A DNA stretch of 64,000 nucleotides, taken from Flavobacterium sp. (GTDB lineage Bacteria; Bacteroidota; Bacteroidia; Flavobacteriales; Flavobacteriaceae). The notes below the pieces were generated by a model. It had not been told where the DNA came from, did not search any database, and saw only the letters and a list, made by a program, of their open reading frames with translations. The stretch covers positions 1 through 64,000 of the forward strand of contig NZ_JAIXTJ010000009.1 in assembly GCF_027483985.1 (NCBI RefSeq). The letters run 5' to 3'. Positions 15,256-22,821 of this stretch are shown piece by piece; the first letter of the stretch is position 1, and every line of letters begins with the position of its first letter. The position numbers were made by a program, and so were the translations under genes.

Positions 15256-16521
15256 TTAAGTTTTCTGTTTTTTCTTTTTCGCTGCTGGAAATAGAACATT
15301 ATTTAATATCAATCTAAAACCAGGCGAATTGGGATGCAAGTCTAAAACGGTTGGCGCATCTCCTACTCTATGCTGATAATCCTCAGGATCGTGACCACCA
15401 AAAAAAGTAAAAAATCCTTTTCCTTTTTGACCGTGAATGTATCTTGCTTCTTCGTTAAGCTGATTTTCACCTAAAACTAAAACATTAGATTTTATTAATT
15501 CACGCTCAAATGAAGTCGTTTGTCCCATAAAACCTTTTACAAGTTGGGTATGATTTTGACATAACATACTCGGAATAACATCCCATTTAGCTGAATATTC
15601 CATCAATGTAAAATAGTCTTTTTCCATAGGAATTCTTCGTTTTTCGGTCATATCAATATCTGAAAACTCGTAGTGTTCTGGTTTTCTATCCAAAATAAAA
15701 TTCTTGAAAGCAAAAGTTCTTGCATAATCTATTTTAGATTGATAATTGCCTTCGCTATCATCGCCATCAAACATTGGTTCACAAATATCAACACCTTCTG
15801 CGGCTAGAGCAATATCAAAACTATCTGTAGCAGAACACATGGCAAACATAAAACCTCCACCGATAACAAAATCTCTTATTTTTTTAGCAACCGCTAATTT
15901 TTCTTCAGATACTTTTGAATAACCTAGTTTTGCGGCTAAGGCTTCGGCATCTCTTTTTTGATCGATATACCAAGGTGCGTTTCTATAAGCTCCGAAAAAT
16001 TTACCATACTGTCCGGTAAAATCTTCGTGATGCAAATGCAACCAATCATATAAAATCAACTGATCTGATAAAACTTCTTCATCATATATAGGTGTAAACG
16101 GAATTTCAGCATAGGTCAAAACCATAGTAACTGCATCATCCCAAGGTTGCTTTCCTTTGGGCGTATACACTGCAATTTTGGGTGCTTTTTCTAAAACAAC
16201 TGTTTCCATATTTTGTGATGGTGATGAAATTTCATCTAAAATTTGATTGGCTTCACCATCAGAAAGAAGTTCAAAACTCACACCTCTAATTTGGCATTCT
16301 TTTCTAATTTCTGGTGCATCGGGTAATAAAAAAGAGCCACCACGATAATTTAACAGCCAACTTGCTTTGTATTGCTTGTCAAGACACCAATAGGTAATTC
16401 CGTATGCTTTAAGATGATTTTTTTGAGAAATATCATCCATTGGCAAAAGAATAAAATTGGCATGCACTTTAGATATGCCAACTAATAATAATAGTATACA
16501 AACTGACTTAATGATTTTCAT
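15256..16521 (-). CDS. Secreted conserved protein, commonly mislabelled asparagine synthetase B
   Basis: A 421-aa protein with a clear signal peptide (MKIIKSVCILLLLVGISKVHA). Close flavobacterial relatives are, as I recall, usually labelled asparagine synthetase B, but I see no N-terminal Cys nucleophile, PP-loop or synthetase motif, and the enzyme would be periplasmic. Recognisable segments are GSFLLPDAPEIRKECQIRG (about 46-64), YDWLHLHHEDF (about 163), a GGGFMFAMCSATDSF stretch (about 221) like a class I amidotransferase elbow with Cys, and HPNSPGFRLILNN near the end. Function unknown. It has its own promoter at 16567-16593 and leads an operon with the membrane protein. Confidence 0.7.
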   Translation of the reverse strand: MKIIKSVCILLLLVGISKVHANFILLPMDDISQKNHLKAYGITYWCLDKQYKASWLLNYRGGSFLLPDAPEIRKECQIRGVSFELLSDGEANQILDEISSPSQNMETVVLEKAPKIAVYTPKGKQPWDDAVTMVLTYAEIPFTPIYDEEVLSDQLILYDWLHLHHEDFTGQYGKFFGAYRNAPWYIDQKRDAEALAAKLGYSKVSEEKLAVAKKIRDFVIGGGFMFAMCSATDSFDIALAAEGVDICEPMFDGDDSEGNYQSKIDYARTFAFKNFILDRKPEHYEFSDIDMTEKRRIPMEKDYFTLMEYSAKWDVIPSMLCQNHTQLVKGFMGQTTSFERELIKSNVLVLGENQLNEEARYIHGQKGKGFFTFFGGHDPEDYQHRVGDAPTVLDLHPNSPGFRLILNNVLFPAAKKKKQKT

Positions 16522-16566
16522 ATCAATGTAAATTGAACTCGAAGATACTTTTTTTGATTATACTAT

Positions 16567-16593
16567 CAAAGCTAATGTTTTGTTAATTGTCAA
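16567..16593 (-). promoter_or_regulatory. Promoter for the leftward secreted-protein operon
   Basis: On the minus strand, TTG (16593-16591) and TAGCTTTG (16574-16567, a perfect TAnnTTTG) are separated by 16 bp. The spacing is a little short. It lies 45 bp ahead of the ATG at 16521. Confidence 0.45.
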
Positions 16594-16619
16594 TTTATTT
16601 TATCAAAAAAAACTAAAAT

Positions 16620-16635
16620 CACGTAAAACTACGTA
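16620..16635 (+). promoter_or_regulatory. Palindromic operator, site 1
   Basis: CACGTA-AAAC-TACGTA: arms ACGTA/TACGT are perfectly inverted around four bases. Fifteen of 16 bases match the site at 20008-20023. Its downstream edge lies 23 bp before the perfect -7 box TAATTTTG (16659-16666), and no -33 TTG is present, as expected for an activator-dependent promoter. It is the best candidate binding site for the LuxR-type regulator encoded at 17408-18079. Confidence 0.7.
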
Positions 16636-16658
16636 TATGACGGCAAAAATATAGTCCC

Positions 16659-16666
16659 TAATTTTG
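16659..16666 (+). promoter_or_regulatory. -7 box of the RIP-like operon
   Basis: TAATTTTG matches TAnnTTTG exactly and lies 24 bp before the ATG of the 45-residue peptide. There is no TTG at the -33 position, where the operator sits instead. Confidence 0.6.
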
Positions 16667-16690
16667 GAGTAATAAATAAAGCACTTTATT

Positions 16691-16828
16691 ATGAACACTA
16701 ACGAGGCAATGATTATGAACAATTCTTTTAAAAGCATGAATATTTTTAAAAAGTTAGGTCTAACAATATTACTAGTTATGTTGTTGGTTTACTTTGTATT
16801 ATCGTTTAAATTTATATTAAACCTATAA
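16691..16828 (+). CDS. 45-residue single-span membrane peptide
   Basis: A short frame of 45 codons with a charged and polar N-terminus (MNTNEAMIMNN), Lys residues at 20-21 and one long hydrophobic segment (about 22-40). Its TAA is followed by a single A and then the ATG of the next gene, so translation of the two is probably coupled. The same arrangement (46-residue single-span peptide, TAA, A, ATG) opens the opposing operon at 19957. Position after a matched operator and -7 box supports a real gene. Function unknown; it could be a leader for coupling, a membrane partner or a small toxin. Confidence 0.6.
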   Translation: MNTNEAMIMNNSFKSMNIFKKLGLTILLVMLLVYFVLSFKFILNL

Positions 16829-16829
16829 A

Positions 16830-17411
16830 ATGAACTATAAATTAAGGCTTGATGCAAACGGCATTTATGTTTCAGATTTACAAACTATCATTGATTCGAT
16901 AAAAGTTAATGGTAATAAGGTTACTTGCGACTCTGTTCTAGTTTCTCACCCAAAAGGTGCCGAAGTGAAACTTCATATGAATTTTGGATTAGAAACAAAT
17001 TCGAATAATCCACCTGCACTTGCCTCTTTAAATATTCTAGGGTTTAAATCAAAAGGTAATCAAAATTTTATTTTTGATATTGACTCAATAACCTGCGATG
17101 AAATAAAACTCAAGGCAAACAAATTAAATATTAATTTGTCTTACAAAAGTTTAGGGTATTCGATGACTCTTCCTTCCGTTACTGACGAAAACCTTTTTGA
17201 AAGTATTACTATTCTTAATTCTATTACAAGCGAATCTACTATCGGTCAAAAAGAATATGATGCTTTGGCTAGATTGATTGTAGTATCGAGTGAAGCCATT
17301 AGATTTACATCGGTAGCAAATGGTGTAAACAAAATATTAGGAAATGAAAATTCTTTCACTCCTAATTTATTCGAAATAATTGGTTGGGGCGGACATTCTG
17401 TGGCGAGCTAG
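16830..17411 (+). CDS. Ribosome-inactivating-protein-like (rRNA N-glycosidase fold) protein
   Basis: A 193-aa protein without signal peptide. By eye it follows the ricin/Shiga A-chain pattern: LASLNILGFKSKGNQNFIFD (64-83) matches the strand pair containing ricin YVVGYRAGNSAYFF, LGYSM puts Tyr110 at the ricin Tyr123 position, LARLIVVSSEAIRF (146-159) matches LARSFIICIQMISEAARF with catalytic Glu155 and Arg158, and GWGGHS has Trp186 at the Trp211 position. The ricin Tyr80 position is Asn68. It ends just after the Trp motif, so the C-terminal subdomain of about 50 residues is missing. The family removes one adenine from the sarcin-ricin loop. Activity and target are not shown here. Confidence 0.62.
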   Translation: MNYKLRLDANGIYVSDLQTIIDSIKVNGNKVTCDSVLVSHPKGAEVKLHMNFGLETNSNNPPALASLNILGFKSKGNQNFIFDIDSITCDEIKLKANKLNINLSYKSLGYSMTLPSVTDENLFESITILNSITSESTIGQKEYDALARLIVVSSEAIRFTSVANGVNKILGNENSFTPNLFEIIGWGGHSVAS

Positions 17412-18079
17412 AGTTCATCAGCAATCAATAATTTATTCTGAATGGCATAAACAACTAAGCCTGCAATGTTTTTAGATTCGGTTTTTATCAACAAATTTGT
17501 TCGATGACCTTCAACCGTTCGCGCACTGATAAAAAGTTTTTCTGCAATTTCGGCCGTACTCATTTGTTGGCAAATCATCGTTAAAACTTCTCGTTCTCTA
17601 TTAGTTAAAAAATCCTCATCAAATGAAGTTTTATTAACTTTATTATCTGAAATTATATCATCTTCAATCACTTGCATAACGATACTATTGTAATAAAATC
17701 CTTTAATAGCGACTTCATTGATAGTCTCAATCATTTCTGCAGGAGTGGCATTTTTTACTAAATAAGATACCGCACCAACGTGAATCATATTGGCTATAAA
17801 TGATTTAGTATTATAACTCGTTAAAGCAATAATCTTAATTTCTGGAAATTCTTTATGGATGATTTTAGTTGCTTCTACTCCATTTATTCCTGGCATTTTT
17901 AAATCCATTAAAATTATGTCTGGAATTTCAGAACAGTCTTTTAAATAGGCTATCAATTCAGCGCCATTTGAAGCTTCATACGTAACCTCAATATTTTTCT
18001 CTCTTTGTAACAAAAAATAAATTCCTTTACGAAACAGTTCTTCGTCGTCGGCTAGAACAATTTTTATTATATCACTCAT
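17408..18079 (-). CDS. LuxR/NarL-family response regulator
   Basis: A 223-aa regulator: receiver domain (1-125) with acidic pair D11/D12, phospho-acceptor Asp59 in LMDLKMPG, LTS and VKNA switch residues, and a C-terminal LuxR helix-turn-helix (about 155-215, LTNREREVLTMICQQMSTAEIAEKL...TVEGHR). The kinase stop is 2 bases before this ATG, so the pair is co-translated. Its stop codon overlaps that of the convergent RIP-like gene at CTAG, with no terminator between. Regulators of this type bind short inverted repeats, and the two palindromes at 16620 and 20008 are the obvious candidates, which would include its own operon. Confidence 0.93.
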   Translation of the reverse strand: MSDIIKIVLADDEELFRKGIYFLLQREKNIEVTYEASNGAELIAYLKDCSEIPDIILMDLKMPGINGVEATKIIHKEFPEIKIIALTSYNTKSFIANMIHVGAVSYLVKNATPAEMIETINEVAIKGFYYNSIVMQVIEDDIISDNKVNKTSFDEDFLTNREREVLTMICQQMSTAEIAEKLFISARTVEGHRTNLLIKTESKNIAGLVVYAIQNKLLIADEL

Positions 18080-18081
18080 TA

Positions 18082-18879
18082 TTAAAAAGTAAAATTAATT
18101 TGAAACCCATTATTAACAGATGTTAGTATAGAAAATGAGCCATTTAAAAATGAAATTCTACTTTCAATATTTTTCATTCCTAAACCTTTACTAGACTCTA
18201 CTGAATTATAATTAAAACCGATACCATTATCAGAGTAAACACATTCATTTTTACCATTAATAGATTTCATCAGTATATTAATTTGAGTAGCTTTTCCGTG
18301 TCTCACCGAATTATTGAGCAACTCTTGAAGAATTCTAAAAACGTGTAAATGTTTGTCAATTTCATTAATATCAAACGTTGTTTCACTTTTATAAACTACT
18401 TTAACCACTTTTGAGCTGTTGAATTCAACAACTAGTTCTTCAATACCAGCATGTAGTCCGAACTTTTCTAGAACTGGTGGTAATAAATCGTGAGCGATTC
18501 TTCTTGAATTTTCTAATGCTTTTTGGGTTAATTCTGTTATGTTTTTAGTGATTTCTTGTAATTCAGCTTCTGATAAATTTGGAGTTTTTAATAAATGTGT
18601 GTTTAACGAAACCACATTTAATTTGGAACTAATATCATCATGCAAATCTTGAGCAATCCGTTTTCGTTCGTCTTCTTGCGTTAAAATTACCGATCTTAAA
18701 AGTTCTTTTTGATGATTAATTTCCAGATTTTTCTTTTCAATTTCCTTTTGGATGATTTTCTTTCTTGAAAAATAAAAAAACAGAATTACTACACCTGCCA
18801 TCATTAAAAAAATAATGAATAAAAAACCTACAACCTCATTAAGGTTGTTAGTGATCATAGTATCATTTATTTTTTTCAT
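18082..18879 (-). CDS. Membrane-anchored histidine kinase (HisKA_3 / NarX-LytS type)
   Basis: A 265-aa kinase with one membrane span (about 16-37), a coiled segment, a HisKA_3 dimerisation box with phospho-acceptor His80 (QEDERKRIAQDLHDDISSKL) and an HATPase domain (N box QELLNNSVRHG, then YSDNGIGFN and KGLGMKNIESRI). It has no periplasmic sensor of its own, so the co-encoded multi-span protein is a likely signal input. With the ATG at 18879 it overlaps the upstream gene by 17 bp; Met8 (18858) would remove the overlap and is an equally good start. Cognate regulator lies directly downstream. Confidence 0.93.
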   Translation of the reverse strand: MKKINDTMITNNLNEVVGFLFIIFLMMAGVVILFFYFSRKKIIQKEIEKKNLEINHQKELLRSVILTQEDERKRIAQDLHDDISSKLNVVSLNTHLLKTPNLSEAELQEITKNITELTQKALENSRRIAHDLLPPVLEKFGLHAGIEELVVEFNSSKVVKVVYKSETTFDINEIDKHLHVFRILQELLNNSVRHGKATQINILMKSINGKNECVYSDNGIGFNYNSVESSKGLGMKNIESRISFLNGSFSILTSVNNGFQINFTF

Positions 18880-19501
18880 TTATATAATTTGATTTTATAG
18901 TATACCATTCGATGCAAATGAAAATATGATACACGAAATATAATAAAATATTTAACATCACTAATACATCTGAAAAATCACGACCATAAATGGTATGTAA
19001 ATTTCGAGGTAAAAACACAACAATACTACCAAACAAGTAAATTAATATCCCTGCGTTTATATAATAAAATTCTCTTTTACTTGATAATAAATTATAAAAA
19101 TGAAAAGTACTGTAGGCTATCAAAGACATTGCAGTAAGAATGATTTCAAGTAAAGAAAACTGATGAATATCGTCTGGGTTAATACTAAAATTAATAAGTA
19201 AAACCGCTGGTATAATCAACAAATTAGATTGAATTATTTTTCTCTGAAAGGGTACTTTTATCAATTCTAGATAAAATAAACTCAATAAAATAAACTGTCC
19301 TGAAAAATATAAATGAGAGAATATCAAATTTTGATAGCCAAACTTTATTACTACAATACTTATAACTTCAATAAAAACAAATAAACCCAAATAAATTGTA
19401 TAAATTTTAAATGCTTTATTTTCTTTAAAAAACCTAAACAGAAAAAGCAAAAAATTTATTAGTAAGAAACTTAGAGTTATATATCTTATTATACTGAACA
19501 T
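18863..19501 (-). CDS. Multi-span membrane protein of the kinase operon
   Basis: A 212-aa protein with six or seven hydrophobic segments and short loops, paralogous by eye to the protein at 14603-15244. It has no recognised domain. It begins 2 bp after the 103-aa gene and overlaps the start of the kinase gene. Because the kinase has only one span and no input domain, this protein is the best candidate for its membrane sensor or a transducer; that role is inferred from operon position only. Confidence 0.65.
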   Translation of the reverse strand: MFSIIRYITLSFLLINFLLFLFRFFKENKAFKIYTIYLGLFVFIEVISIVVIKFGYQNLIFSHLYFSGQFILLSLFYLELIKVPFQRKIIQSNLLIIPAVLLINFSINPDDIHQFSLLEIILTAMSLIAYSTFHFYNLLSSKREFYYINAGILIYLFGSIVVFLPRNLHTIYGRDFSDVLVMLNILLYFVYHIFICIEWYTIKSNYINEKNK

Positions 19502-19503
19502 TA

Positions 19504-19815
19504 TTAAAATTTAAATAACGGACTATCTACATCACAATTAGGTTGACAAGGTTGAGAAAAATCATATATGTATTGACCATTTTTATCATCAATTAAATCT
19601 TTGCCGTTTTTATCAACACCAACAATCATTAATTTAGTGATATTATTTTCATCAATTCCTAAATAAGTTCTAATATTTACAGTATTTTCTTCAGCAATTG
19701 CTTGCGTCAAATCGACCTCCGGAATTAAAAATGCAACAACATCTTGATTTGGTCTATTTCTCCAATTAGAAGCCCACTTTTGTGCTTGTTCTAAAGTAAT
19801 TGTGTTTTCTGCCAT
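19504..19815 (-). CDS. 103-aa flavobacterial protein of unknown function
   Basis: A soluble protein with no signal peptide or span. It starts MAENTITLEQAQKWASNWR and contains FLIPEVDLTQAI (about 29-40), RTYLGIDEN (about 49-57), KLMIVGVDKNGKDLID (about 61-76) and IYDFSQPCQPNCD (about 83-95) with a CxxxC pair. Similar short proteins occur widely in flavobacteria, but I know of no function. It is tightly coupled to the 46-residue membrane peptide upstream (one base between stop and ATG) and to the membrane protein downstream (2 bp). It stands where the RIP-like protein stands in the opposing operon. Confidence 0.7.
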   Translation of the reverse strand: MAENTITLEQAQKWASNWRNRPNQDVVAFLIPEVDLTQAIAEENTVNIRTYLGIDENNITKLMIVGVDKNGKDLIDDKNGQYIYDFSQPCQPNCDVDSPLFKF

Positions 19816-19816
19816 T

Positions 19817-19957
19817 TTATTTTTTGGTTAGGGTTAAATATTTATTACGATAATGATGAAAAATAAAAATGATTAACAAAGCCATAAAAATAGCAACTGT
19901 AAATAAAACTTTTACAATTTCTAAAAACTGGTTTTCGCTAAAATTTAAGTTAATCAT
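19817..19957 (-). CDS. 46-residue single-span membrane peptide
   Basis: A frame of 46 codons (MINLNFSENQFLEIVKVLFT at the start) with one hydrophobic helix (about 14-33) and a basic C-terminus (HHYRNKYLTLTKK). Its TAA is one base from the ATG of the 103-aa gene, just like the 45-residue peptide at 16691-16828. It is the first gene after operator site 2. The two peptides share size, topology and junction but little sequence. Function unknown. Confidence 0.6.
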   Translation of the reverse strand: MINLNFSENQFLEIVKVLFTVAIFMALLIIFIFHHYRNKYLTLTKK

Positions 19958-19977
19958 TGACAATTATAATAATTTTG

Positions 19978-19985
19978 TAAAACTA
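19978..19985 (-). promoter_or_regulatory. -7 box of the kinase operon
   Basis: On the minus strand TAGTTTTA matches TAnnTTTG at seven of eight bases. It lies 22 bp downstream of the operator and 20 bp before the ATG at 19957, nearly the same geometry as at the RIP-like operon. Confidence 0.5.
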
Positions 19986-20007
19986 CTATAATGTTTTCAT
20001 TCAAAAC

Positions 20008-20023
20008 CACGTAAAACTACGTG
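20008..20023 (-). promoter_or_regulatory. Palindromic operator, site 2
   Basis: CACGTA-AAAC-TACGTG (plus strand) is a perfect 6-bp inverted repeat around four bases, nearly identical to the site at 16620-16635. It stands between the dnaB terminator and the kinase operon, so it would autoregulate the kinase and regulator genes. Confidence 0.7.
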
Positions 20024-20033
20024 ATTTTTATTT

Positions 20034-20062
20034 AAAAAAAAAGTTCTGATTTGTCAGAACTT
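20034..20062 (-). terminator. Intrinsic terminator after dnaB
   Basis: AAGTTCTGA (20041-20049) pairs with TCAGAACTT (20054-20062), and the minus-strand transcript then runs into Ts (20034-20040). Confidence 0.85.
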
Positions 20063-20071
20063 AATTACTTT

Positions 20072-21622
20072 TTAAAACGGTACGTCGCTATCATCATCAA
20101 ACGCATTGTTGGAACTACTTCCAAAAGCATCATTTGCTGATGGCAGATTTTTGGTGAAAAATGGATTATCATCACCCAAATTCATCTTCGAAGGCAAGTC
20201 ATCAAAACCGCCACCATAATCTTCTAGATTATCAAATTTTCCTAAATTTCCAACAAATTTTAATCGGATATTTTCAAGTGAACCATTTCTATGTTTTGCT
20301 ATGATAAATTCGGCTTGCCCTGCAGTTGGCGATTGTTCATCATCATCCCATTCTTCAATTTTGTAATATTCCGGACGGTAAATAAACGATACAATATCGG
20401 CATCTTGCTCAATCGCACCCGATTCACGAAGGTCAGAAAGCAAAGGTCGTTTACTAGAACCACGAGTTTCAACCGCACGCGATAATTGTGAAAGAGCAAT
20501 TACCGGAACTTCAAGTTCTTTGGCTAATGCTTTTAAGTTTCGTGAAATTGTAGAAATTTCTTGTTCACGATTTCCGCCGCCTTTTCCGTTTCCACCAGCA
20601 GTCATTAATTGAAGATAATCTACAATAATCATTTTTATTCCGTGTTGAGATGCCAAACGTCTGGCCTTGGCACGCAAATCAAAGATGGAAAGTGATGGTG
20701 TATCGTCAATAAATAAAGGTGCTTTTTCTAAATCTTTTACTTTTACTGATAATTGTTCCCATTCATGTTTTTCAAGTTTACCTGTTCTCAATTTTTCAGA
20801 AGAAAGTCCTGTTTCAGAAGAAATCAAACGCGTAATCAATTGAACAGATGACATTTCAAGAGAAAATAAAGCCACCGGATGACCAAAATCTATAGCAATA
20901 TTTCGAGCCATTGAAAGTACAAAAGCCGTCTTTCCCATACCTGGACGAGCTGCAATAATAATCAAATCGGATGGTTGCCAACCCGAAGTTACTTTATCTA
21001 GTTTTTCAAAACCTGTGGCAATTCCGGATAACCCTTCTTTTCCTGCAATTTCTTCAATTCGTTTTTTAGCTTGAATAACTAAACTTTGCGCGGTTTCAGA
21101 ACTTTTTTTGATATTACCTTGAGTAACTTCATACAGTTTAGATTCGGCTTTGTCTAATAAGTCAAATACATCTGTGGTTTCATCATAAGAATCTTCAATA
21201 ATTTCAGAAGAAATTCTGATTAAACTGCGCTGAATATATTTTTGTAAAATAATTCGTGAGTGAAATTCGATGTGCGCCGATGATGATATCTTTTGCGTAA
21301 GCTGAATAAGATAAAAATCGCCACCTGCTAAGTCTAGTTTTGCATTCTTTTTTAACTGCGATGAAACTGTTAACAAGTCAATTGGCTGTGAATCTGTGAA
21401 TAACTGAAAAATAGCTTCAAAAATATGTTTGTGCGCTTCTTTATAAAACGCCTCCGACTGAAGAATATCGATAACCTCATCAACTCCTTTTTTATCAATC
21501 ATCATTGCACCAAGAACAGCTTCCTCAAGGTCTAAAGCTTGTGGCGGAAGTTTTCCTTTTTCTAAATTGATAATCGTAGTTTTATCTACTTTAATTGGGT
21601 TTATATTTTTGATATTTTCCAT
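20072..21622 (-). CDS. dnaB: Replicative DNA helicase DnaB
   Basis: Hexameric 5'-3' helicase that unwinds DNA at the replication fork. At 516 aa it is of normal length plus an acidic tail. The N-terminal domain starts at PPQALDLEEAVLGAMMIDKK (about 22-41); the RecA-like domain carries Walker A AARPGMGKTAF (about 222-232), the Walker B region IIVDYLQLM and the later QDADIVSFIYRPE. The last 40 residues are Asp/Asn-rich and probably disordered. No intein. It is a separate transcription unit with its own terminator. Confidence 0.97.
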   Translation of the reverse strand: MENIKNINPIKVDKTTIINLEKGKLPPQALDLEEAVLGAMMIDKKGVDEVIDILQSEAFYKEAHKHIFEAIFQLFTDSQPIDLLTVSSQLKKNAKLDLAGGDFYLIQLTQKISSSAHIEFHSRIILQKYIQRSLIRISSEIIEDSYDETTDVFDLLDKAESKLYEVTQGNIKKSSETAQSLVIQAKKRIEEIAGKEGLSGIATGFEKLDKVTSGWQPSDLIIIAARPGMGKTAFVLSMARNIAIDFGHPVALFSLEMSSVQLITRLISSETGLSSEKLRTGKLEKHEWEQLSVKVKDLEKAPLFIDDTPSLSIFDLRAKARRLASQHGIKMIIVDYLQLMTAGGNGKGGGNREQEISTISRNLKALAKELEVPVIALSQLSRAVETRGSSKRPLLSDLRESGAIEQDADIVSFIYRPEYYKIEEWDDDEQSPTAGQAEFIIAKHRNGSLENIRLKFVGNLGKFDNLEDYGGGFDDLPSKMNLGDDNPFFTKNLPSANDAFGSSSNNAFDDDSDVPF

Positions 21623-21710
21623 ATAGCGAAAGTAACCATTTCTTCAACTTTTGTGAAGTTAAGTTATTACTATTTATTGTTTATAACTAATCATTTATTG
21701 TTAACAACCA

Positions 21711-21755
21711 CAAAAAAATCCGTCTCTTCCTAGTGTTTCAGGACGAGACGGATTT
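21711..21755 (-). terminator. Intrinsic terminator after accA
   Basis: AAATCCGTCTC (21716-21726) pairs with GAGACGGATTT (21745-21755), extended inside by TCCT/AGGA. On the minus strand the stem is followed by seven Ts. Confidence 0.88.
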
Positions 21756-21773
21756 AGATATTTTTGTAAGATT

Positions 21774-22727
21774 TTACTCTTTATACTCGCCCATTTTGCT
21801 GTATTTGTCCATTCTTTGCGATACTAATTCAGTTGTTGATAAATCTTTCAATTCATTAAAAGCTTTCATAATATATTGCTCTACTGTTTTGAAAGTTGTT
21901 TCTTTATCATAATGTGCGCCACCAAGTGGTTCAGGTATAATATCGTCAACTAATTTTTGTTTTTTCATATCGGCAGAGGTCAGTTTTAAGGCATCGGCTG
22001 CTTGTTCTTTATATTCCCAACTTTTCCATAAAATTGACGAGCACGATTCAGGAGAAATTACAGAATACCAAGTGTTTTCCATCATTAAAACTCGATCTCC
22101 TACACCTATTCCTAAAGCTCCACCAGAAGCTCCTTCACCTACAATAACACAAATAATTGGCACTTTAAGACGGCACATTTCTAGAATATTTCTAGCAATA
22201 GCTTCACCTTGACCGCGTTCTTCGGCTTCTAAACCAGGATAAGCTCCAGGTGTGTCGATGAAAGTAACCACAGGAATTCCAAATTTTTCAGCCATTTTCA
22301 TCAAACGAAGTGCTTTTCTATAGCCTTCAGGATTGGCCATTCCAAAATTTCTGTACTGACGCATTTTGGTATTGATTCCTTTTTGTTGACCAATAAGCAT
22401 AAACGATTGTCCGTCAATTTGACCTAAACCACCAATCATGGCTTTGTCATCTTTGAAATTTCTATCTCCAAAAAGTTCTAAAAAAGTTCCTTTAGTAAGA
22501 TTGGTAATATGTTCTAAAGTATAAGGTCTGTTAGGGTGACGAGAAAGTTGAACACGTTGCCAAGCTGTTAAATTCTTGTATATTTTACGTTTGGTTTCTT
22601 CAAGTTTTTTCTCGATTTGTTTGCAAGTATTGGTTACATCAACATCTGATTCTAGACCAATAATCTGACATTTGTCTAATTGGTCTTCCAACTCTTTAAT
22701 AGGAAGCTCAAAATCTAAATATTCCAT
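21774..22727 (-). CDS. accA: Acetyl-CoA carboxylase carboxyltransferase subunit alpha
   Basis: Alpha subunit of the cytosolic carboxyltransferase that makes malonyl-CoA for fatty-acid synthesis. The 317 aa are standard. It starts [17 protein letters not shown] and contains [45 protein letters not shown] (about 156-165) and the oxyanion segment [16 protein letters not shown] strong terminator follows. The gene for the beta subunit is not in this window. Confidence 0.97.
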   Translation of the reverse strand: MEYLDFELPIKELEDQLDKCQIIGLESDVDVTNTCKQIEKKLEETKRKIYKNLTAWQRVQLSRHPNRPYTLEHITNLTKGTFLELFGDRNFKDDKAMIGGLGQIDGQSFMLIGQQKGINTKMRQYRNFGMANPEGYRKALRLMKMAEKFGIPVVTFIDTPGAYPGLEAEERGQGEAIARNILEMCRLKVPIICVIVGEGASGGALGIGVGDRVLMMENTWYSVISPESCSSILWKSWEYKEQAADALKLTSADMKKQKLVDDIIPEPLGGAHYDKETTFKTVEQYIMKAFNELKDLSTTELVSQRMDKYSKMGEYKE

Positions 22728-22821
22728 AGGATTTGTGCGTTTTAATTAAAATTCGAACTACAAAGATAAAATTTAAAATGTTTTGTAAAAGTAATTTTCT
22801 ACGATAAGTTGCAAAGAAATG

